From assembly GCA_015680685.1 (NCBI GenBank), contig MNCI01004786.1, positions 479,078-543,077 of the forward strand: a DNA stretch of 64,000 nucleotides, given 5' to 3'. Below, piece by piece: positions 56,609 through 64,000 of the stretch (the first letter of the stretch is position 1; each line of letters begins with the position of its first letter). The position numbers and the translations under genes were made by a program. The notes below the pieces were generated by a model, which had not been told where the DNA came from, made no database searches, and saw only the letters and a list, made by a program, of their open reading frames with translations. The DNA comes from Gnetum montanum. Its lineage: Eukaryota; Streptophyta; Gnetopsida; Gnetales; Gnetaceae.

Positions 56609-57560
56609 TGATGAGATGTGATTCGCATGAGCCACGATATCACGTACGCGATATCGCGTCGTCCCTGCGATATCGCGTACACGATATCGCGGTCCGTCGC
56701 CATATCTATAAATAAGAGGCGGCTCTCCCTTGTTTTCCCATCCTGAGTTAGAAGTAGGGAAACTCTGGTAGTTTGATCACTCCAGAGATAGAATATTTTC
56801 CATGTGCCCGTAGTAGGAGTCCTAAAGTGAATGGATCTTTATTCAAGCAACATTGTACTTGAACACAAGTTGTGTACGGAAATAAAGAAGAACTTCCTGG
56901 ATAAACCTTGTAGTACATGGAATAGGATTTTATTTATTATTTTTTCTCTCACCCTTAAACTCCTAGAATGTGGTATGAGTACGACTTGATTACGAGCATC
57001 TAGTATGACTACTTGGTAACCCAGTGGCGTATTCAGGATCTACGCTTGGTAATCCCAGTGGTAGTCGTGCACCAGATGTGTACGGATAATCAAGGAATCG
57101 GCTGATCATTTCACTTAGGCTAGATTAGCTTTCTCAACCCTTTCCTCCTAGTTAAGTGCCTCAGTACGACCACTTCGAGCACGTGCGTTACGCGTGGTGA
57201 TCCCAGCAACGATTAGCGGTTGGTAGCCACAGTTGCATCGGTTCAAGGTGTGTACGGTAAGTGGGAACAGATGCTGACGCTAGTCAATTTAGACTTAGTT
57301 CAGTAGTTAGAGTTAGTTAGTTTCTCAACCCTTCACCTCAATAGCATAGGAGAAAAACATAAAAAGATATAAAAATCATATACCTCGGACTTACTTAACC
57401 ATACACCGTGACAACTACAAGTAAGTCTGGGAAGACAACGAATGATTAACCCCAAGTGTTCCATGGGGCATATAGGCACTTAGTCTGTGGAGTTCGACCG
57501 GATCGCATGCGCTACACTCATTTAGTATGGTTGAGTGTAGGGGTACCTTGCCATTCATCA
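56609..57560 (+). mobile_element. solo LTR C
   Basis: TGATGAGATGTG to CCATTCATCA, 952 bp, flanked by GAAGT (56604-56608) and GAAGC (57561-57565), a target-site duplication with one mismatch. Same family as LTRs A and B, with an extra internal duplication of about 190 bp near 56970-57150. Four GATATC palindromes (56636, 56650, 56669, 56683), mostly inside GCGATATCGCG, precede the TATA box CTATAAATAAGAGGCGGC (about 56706). Confidence 0.88.
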
Positions 57561-57565
57561 GAAGC

Positions 57566-59892
57566 CTTTACACTTTCCTTGCTAGATGATCAACAAGTGT
57601 TGCATTGGAGGAGAGGAGTGGGGTACAAGGTAACCTACAACCACTGTTAGTCTTATGCATGCTCAAAACAACACACACACCATATTGTCCATAATGCTAA
57701 CATAATCATTATCAAAGAGGATAGATGGCTATCATACAATCATAGATAAAGCCACAGACCAACATCATCTGTCATATATTCGTTACACCACATCATGTGC
57801 ATTTCCACTATCATGCCAATGTCATCATACCTACAATATACCATTAAACAATCCATGATCTACACAATCATAATACATATTATCAACAATTTGACTCACA
57901 AATCGATACTATCATATACATAGCCCATGTGGTCGCTAACATATCCACACTCAATGTAGCATGTGAAATGTTGCGATGAGTACTCATAGTAGCCATTGCC
58001 TACAGGTCTTTTATTTATCTAGCTAGTGCTAGGGTCCATCAACTTGTGACCTACAACCACTAGCCTTCTAAAGGACTTACGATGGGCACAAACATAGCTA
58101 TGCCACGTACTAGTTGTAGGGATGAACACACCTATGCTCTTCCACTCTTAGGATGAGGCCTGAGACAGGAGCCTCACCGATGCATCACAGTGGAGGTCAA
58201 TCTATACTACCTCAAAGGTGCCTCATCATCAATCGATCCACACCCTCATGTTAGCACTACCCACCAACGACCATCACAAATGTCATTGTGAAGACATGTA
58301 AACATTCCGACTAGCTTAAGCCAACACATGTCATAATCACAACACATCTCGATCCAACAAAACATGACCACATATATTCATACCTAACAATCATATTCAT
58401 TCCATGAAAATAATACTATGATTTGACAAAATAACATTTTGCGCCACAACCATATTTCTTGAATAGCATGTAATTCCACAAAAATGACTACTATAATAAC
58501 CTCCAAAATGTGCCCAAAGAGAAAACCAATTCCACAATTAGAAAGTACATCCCAAAATGATCCCAACAATACTAATTTCACTTAAATCAGACTCTTGGAA
58601 GCAGGGTTATGCATGTCTAGAGTTTGAATAAAATAATAATAATTAATAATATCTAATTATCACCGGTTTGAATTAAAACTCCTAGAGACTCTTGCGCCAC
58701 AATAGGCCCTAAAAATATACTATTCCAAGCATACTAGTCTCATCACCATCACATATCATGTTCAAAAAGTCCACATCATACCATACATTGCATATATATT
58801 ACTAAAAAATTCGTAACCAAAACTGCAAATTTTGAAAAATATGAAAAATAACATGTCCAAGCTCAATCTTTGAGCTATCTGTTCCACATGCCCACATCAC
58901 ATGATCATATACACTAATCTAATCCAAAAATATAAGGAAAAGGTAAAGACAATGTACCAATTAAAAATGTTGGGGCAAAAAGGCTTACATAAGTAGAAAA
59001 CCCTCAAAAATCTGGCAAGACTCCATTTCACTCCAAACAAGTTCTGCACCCACGTAGATGTGACCGCAACAATCCCAAATCTAGGTTCAAAGCAAGCAAA
59101 AACCATTCACAAAGCATAAAATTCTAGGAAAAGGAGGAAAACAAAAGAAAACTGATGAAAAGAGAAGAGAATAAACATAACCCTTGTTTCTATTTTTGAA
59201 TAGACAAAAAAAAAGGAAATAAATCCAATTTTTCATGGATGGCAATAGAAAAAGGGCAATGGTAAAAAAAAATAACAACATTATAAACTATGTTTTTTTC
59301 ATCATATGCTTTTTGTTAAAAAAGAAAAAAAGGTATACACAAGCTATGTCCTTTTTACACATCATGTGCAACATCCAATTTTTAATTTTACTTTTTACTT
59401 TTTTTTTCATAAGTTTATTTCTTTTCTTCCCTTCCCAACTAACACCCTGCATTTTAAACATGCATAACAATCACATCATGACTCCAAATTAAAATCTGTT
59501 TGACCCTACAAAATCCTTGTCAAACACTTTATACATTCACATACCAAAACCACACCCAAACATCATGCAACATAGTCCTATAATACAAATGCATAAATAC
59601 CAAAATCACACATAAAGCATAAAGACATATCAGATATGTGCTCTTGTACCCCAATCCAACACCCCTGCCAACAACCTCACCTATCTAACACATCACATAG
59701 GGCTAGTGTACATAATCATGTTAGTTAAGCACGTTAAGACATCATAATCATAACATAAAGATGAAACCTCGTAACATATAAAATACATTTATATTACATT
59801 AAATCATCCCTGACAACTTACCAAGACTCCACATGTAATGTATAAATCATAAGCATATGACCATACCTAATGTCTCTGGATGGGATGTAACA
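57566..59892 (-). repeat. probable 3' LTR and 3' region of a chromovirus
   Basis: Directly after the pol frame of the minus-strand element, the sequence reads TGTTACATCCCATCC from 59892 downward, a typical LTR start for plant chromoviruses. The following 2.3 kb has no coding potential. The other LTR lies outside the window, so the end of the LTR cannot be fixed; it may reach about 57.6 kb. Confidence 0.5.
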
Positions 59893-62800
59893 ATCTTTCC
59901 TCCTTGAGAATCTTCCTCTAAGAAGATCTTAAGATGAGTTGCGCACATCTCAGTCTCCACCTCCTAGGTAGCCTTTGAAGCTCCATGTCTACTCCATAAA
60001 ATCTTAACCATAGGTACAACTTTACTACGTAGCTATTGCAACATATGATCAAAAATCTCCACTGGCTGTTCAACATAAGTGACATCAGACTGTAGCTCTA
60101 TCCTTAAATGGTTAATCATATGATGTTCATCAGGCACATAACATTGTAGCATAATACATGAAATACATCATGGACATGTGCCAAATGAGGAGGAAATACT
60201 ATCTGATAGGCCACTCTCCTAATTCGCTATAACACTTGAAATGGACCAACGTATCTAGGAGCCAATTTCCCTTTTTGGCCAAATCAAGTAAGGCCTTTTA
60301 AGAAAGAAACACGAAGAAATACATGATCTCTAACTGCAAATTCCATTAGCCTTCGACACCAATTGATATTTTTTGCTTGCTTATACTGTGTAGCTCTCAA
60401 TCTATGTTGAATCTCCTGAATATGCTCTGTAGTCTACCTCACCAAATCTATGCTCACTTGCTAACGATCTTCTATAGTATCCCAACATAAAGGTGTTCTA
60501 CATGGCCTACCATATAAAATCTCATATGGTGCTACCCACAAACTCTCTCGATAATTTTTATTATATGCAAATTTAGCTAATGGTAGCATTCGATCCCAAC
60601 CTTCTCTATATTGCAAAGCATAGGCTCTCAACATGTCTTCTATAATCTAATTCACTCGCTTAGTTTGACCATTAGTTTTTGGATGATATGCTAAACTCAT
60701 ATTCAACTTTGTACCCATCTCCTTTTGAAATGCCTACCAAAAATGTGACATGAATCGAGCATCTCTATTACTAATAATCCATCATGGTCCATCATGCAAT
60801 TGCACTATCTTTACAAGGAAGAGATGTGTAGTTTCTACTACACTCACCAATGCTCGTGTGGCAAGGAAATGGGTAGACTTTGTCAAAAAATAATCAATAC
60901 TAATATAGCATCACAACCACTATGAGCCCATGGAAGACCAATAATGAAATTCATACAAATGGCATCCCATTTCCACTAAGGAATATCATGGGGATGTAAA
61001 TATTTCACAGGCCTCTGATGCTCTATCTTCACTTGCTGGCAAATTAAACATTGAGATACATATTCTTCTACATTTCTCATCATACCAGGCCACAAATACA
61101 TCCATCGTAAACTTTGGTACATTTTTTGACTACTTGAATGCATTTGGTATCTACTCATGTGGGCCTCATCCATCAACTAAATTCATAGAACTTCTAGAAT
61201 ACATACTCGACCATCCCTCCATAACACTCCATGACTATCCACAAAGAGTTATCTATTAGAGGTGATTTGTTGTCGCAATTCTTAACACCATGGATCATGT
61301 TGTTGTTGCTCTCATATCTACTCCTGCAAATCTAATTAAATTTTCAAGCTATTAAGCTCACTCTCCATCCTACTCAATGCATTCACTACCTTATTAGTTT
61401 TGCCAAGCTTGTATTTAATAGTGACATCAAAGTCAACAAGTAGCTTCATCCATCTACGTTGTCACAAGTTTAACTATGGCTAACTCATAAGATATTGAAG
61501 ACTCTTATTGTCAGTCCAAATAGTAACCTACTCCCATTATAGATAATTTCATCAAATATTTAATGCAAATATCAAAGCACCCAACTCTAGATCATACATG
61601 AGATATCTAGTTTCATGTGGCCTCAATTGATGGGATGCATAAGCCACAACCTGTCCATCCTACATATACACACAACCAAATTCATCCCTTAAAGCATAAG
61701 TACTAACATCATATGGATGTCCTAGTGTAGGATATATTAGCACTAGAGTAGTCACCAATCCATGCTTCAACTCTACAAATGCAACCTGACAAGCTAGGAC
61801 CCAAGTAAAGTTAGCCTCCTTCCTCAACAATCAAGTCAAAGGAGATGCTATGAGAGAAAAATGTTCCACAAACCTTCAGTAATATCTTGTTAATCCCAAG
61901 AGGCTTCACACCTCCACTACTATTTGTGGGATAGGCCAATCACGAACAACTGCAATCTTTTCAGGATCCATAGAGATATTAGCTCCTAACACCACATGTC
62001 CCAAGAACTAAATTTTTGATTGCCAAAATGAACACTTGGATGGCTGAGCATACAATTGGTATTCCCTAAAATTCTATAAGACCATCTACAAGTGTTCTAC
62101 ATGCAATTTCTCATTAGGAGGATATGCTAAGCTCTCATTTATGAACACAATCACCAACTAATCTAGGAATGGCCACATCACACTATTCATGAGGTGCATG
62201 AAAGCTATTGGTGCATTTGTCAACCTAAAGGAAAGTACCAAAAAATCATAATGATCATACCATGTTCTAAATGTTGTCTTTGACACATCCTATTCATGAA
62301 CTTGCACTTGATGATACCCAAACTTGAGATCAATCTTTGAGAATACATGAGCTTTCCAAAGTTGGTCAAACAAGTCATCAATGCATGGTAGAGGATATTT
62401 ATTTTTCATAGTCACCTAGTTTAGCTACGTGTAATCTATGCATAGCCACAAACCCCCATCCTTTTTTTTAACAAATAGCATTGGTGCACCCCACGGTGAT
62501 ACATTGGATCAAATAAGGCCTTTGTCTAGTAATTCCTATAGTTGAATCTTTAGCTCTACTAGCTCTATGGGAGACATCTTGTGTGTAGCCTTTGAAATAG
62601 GCTCTGTACCAAGCTTAAGTTTGATCTCAAATTCAATCTCTCATCCTGGTGGTAAACTTGGTAATTATGACTAGAATATATCAGAGAATTCGTGAACCAC
62701 AGGAATTTGGTCTATCTCAACAATATTTGGTTTATATATTGTAGCCACAAAGCATTAATGCCATTTTTGAAGCATGCTATGATACATTTGATAGAAGACT

Positions 62801-64000
62801 AAATCTAGGCGCATAGTCCTCAAACAAGTTTGTACCTCAATTGAAGCACCATTAACTGATTGTAGTTGTAGGAGCTTTTGCTGACAATCCAAGCTGGCAT
62901 TGAACAGCAACAACCAATCCATCTCCAAAATCACATCATATACCCCAAGATTCATAACATGCAAATTACTAACCCATTGAACACCTTCCAATTCTACAAG
63001 CACACCTCTACACACTTGATCAACTCAAGTTTCATGAACCTAAGCAGAAGATACTATCAACCCAGGAGAAAAAGAATGACATAAAAGAGCTACATGATGT
63101 TCAACCGTAGGATCTGCAAAAGAATGGCTATCATGTGGATCAAATAAAATCAACATAGAAAAGCCCAAAATCGTACCTTCTGTCTCCATCACTATGTTTG
63201 GCTGCACATCCAATGGTTGGTCTATTAAGGCATATACTTGTCCTTGAGTCTTCTAGTCCCCTCCTCTGGACTGAGTGATTGATGCACCACATCCACTCTA
63301 AACTAGAGGTCATTGTACTCAACCTCTACCTCCTCCACTATTGCCTACTTACTTTAGGCACTTCGAAGCCTGGTTCCTTGTCTGCCCACATGCAAAACAA
63401 TTTTGGTAATCCCTTTACATATGACCAGGTTATCCACATCTATAACAAATAATAGCTCCATGACTAGCTCCAATAGTAGGACCATGAGCAGGTGTTGGAT
63501 GCTCTCCTCCATGGCCACAAGCTTTCTTAGAGGGGCCATCCCTCTCTTCGAATGTCGGTCCTCTCTTTTGCCCTTGTCGCCTCTCTCTACGTGTTGTATC
63601 TTCCTACTAACTCCTCTCTAAATCCATAGCTATTGCTTTAGCCTCATCATAAGACATCAATCTAAGGGGTAATAGGTGATCATTCAAATATGGCTTCAAG
63701 CCTTAAAAAAATTTGTTTGCTTGTGCCCAAGCATCTATCTGCATCTATGACACATAACTACTTAGCTTAGAGAAATGAGCATCATACTTTGCCATAAATC
63801 AACTACCTTGATACAAATGATAGAACTCATCCTCCTTGGCCTAAGTCTATTTGGTAGACATATAACATGCCCTAAAAGATGTTAGAAAATCATCCTATGC
63901 CACCTTTTGGCTAGTCCTTCCCTTGGTCTGCTCTTCAATTGTCCACCAACACTAAGCAACACCAACCATCTAATAAACTGCCAAGGGAGTCTACTAAACT
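59893..64000 (-). mobile_element. decayed Tekay/Del-like chromovirus (gag-pol)
   Basis: Minus-strand order from 64000 downward: gag with a damaged zinc knuckle (CYRCG-stop-PGHM...CFACGQ, about 63450-63380), protease with VYDVILEMDWLLLFNASLDC (62755-63015 frame), and RT with a mutated catalytic box (FINESLAYPPNEKLHVEHL, about 62160-62100). RNase H (YDVSTYALRDEFGCVY, about 61720) follows, then the integrase zinc finger HMSRYQMHSSSQKMYQSLRW...CLICQQVKIEHQRP (61176-60976). The C-terminal LAPRYVGPFQVL and FPPHLAHVHDVFHV (about 60280-60140) leads into a chromodomain-like end at about 59900. The order and wording match the Tekay/Del branch. Dozens of stops make it non-functional. Confidence 0.85.

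Overview
This is a window of nuclear DNA from a seed plant with a large, repeat-packed genome. A gymnosperm such as a conifer would fit, but that is an inference from repeat density and intron style; nothing in the window fixes the species. There are no prokaryotic features, tRNA genes or rRNA genes that I can see. Only two host genes are recognisable. At 2.7-5.0 kb (minus strand) lies a nine-exon SnRK2 protein kinase of the abscisic-acid-activated subclass III type. Its splice sites are intact, but an in-frame stop codon interrupts exon 3. At 52.3-54.5 kb (minus strand) lies an intact five-exon Bax inhibitor-1 gene.

Almost everything else is transposable elements, many of them nested with exact target-site duplications (TSDs). 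1-1.7 kb: the 3' end of an L1-type LINE. 5.5-11.5 kb: a complete but non-coding LTR element (LARD-like; TSD CAGTA), inserted 472 bp upstream of the SnRK2 start codon. 13.8-14.8 and 42.4-42.8 kb: two halves of one decayed LINE, split by an Athila-like Gypsy element on the plus strand (14838-42434, TSD ACACC). The integrase of that element is in turn split by a Tat-lineage Gypsy element on the minus strand (21297-38960, TSD AACAT). 42.8-48.2 kb: a minus-strand LINE holding a solo LTR that itself holds a second solo LTR. 48.2-52.9 kb: a large inverted duplication of the 3' half of the Bax inhibitor gene. 54.9-55.6 kb: an RTE-type LINE remnant with a tRNA-derived SINE inserted. 56.6-57.6 kb: a solo LTR. 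57.6-64 kb: a decayed minus-strand chromovirus running off the window.

The most unusual object is the 17.7-kb Tat element. Between its gag-protease block (36.6-33.0 kb, minus) and its RT-RNase H-integrase block (27.5-24.1 kb, minus) sits a cassette of about 5 kb on the opposite strand. The cassette has its own TATA box and a series of GT-AG exons (28.0-32.5 kb). They encode a protein with a degenerate phosphatase-like N-terminus, a large middle domain and a coiled-coil C-terminus. The cassette is bordered on both sides by related minisatellite arrays. Clusters of a perfectly palindromic 10-mer (GCGTATACGC) recur in both LTRs and in the first intron of the cassette, with looser variants in the 5' leader. 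An element-encoded protein acting on dispersed motif arrays is a testable hypothesis.

Limits: there is a 267-bp N gap at 7211-7477. An exact 162-bp palindrome with an N at each outer junction (29273-29636) is probably an assembly error and obscures part of the antisense gene. All family assignments come from reading motifs, not from searches.
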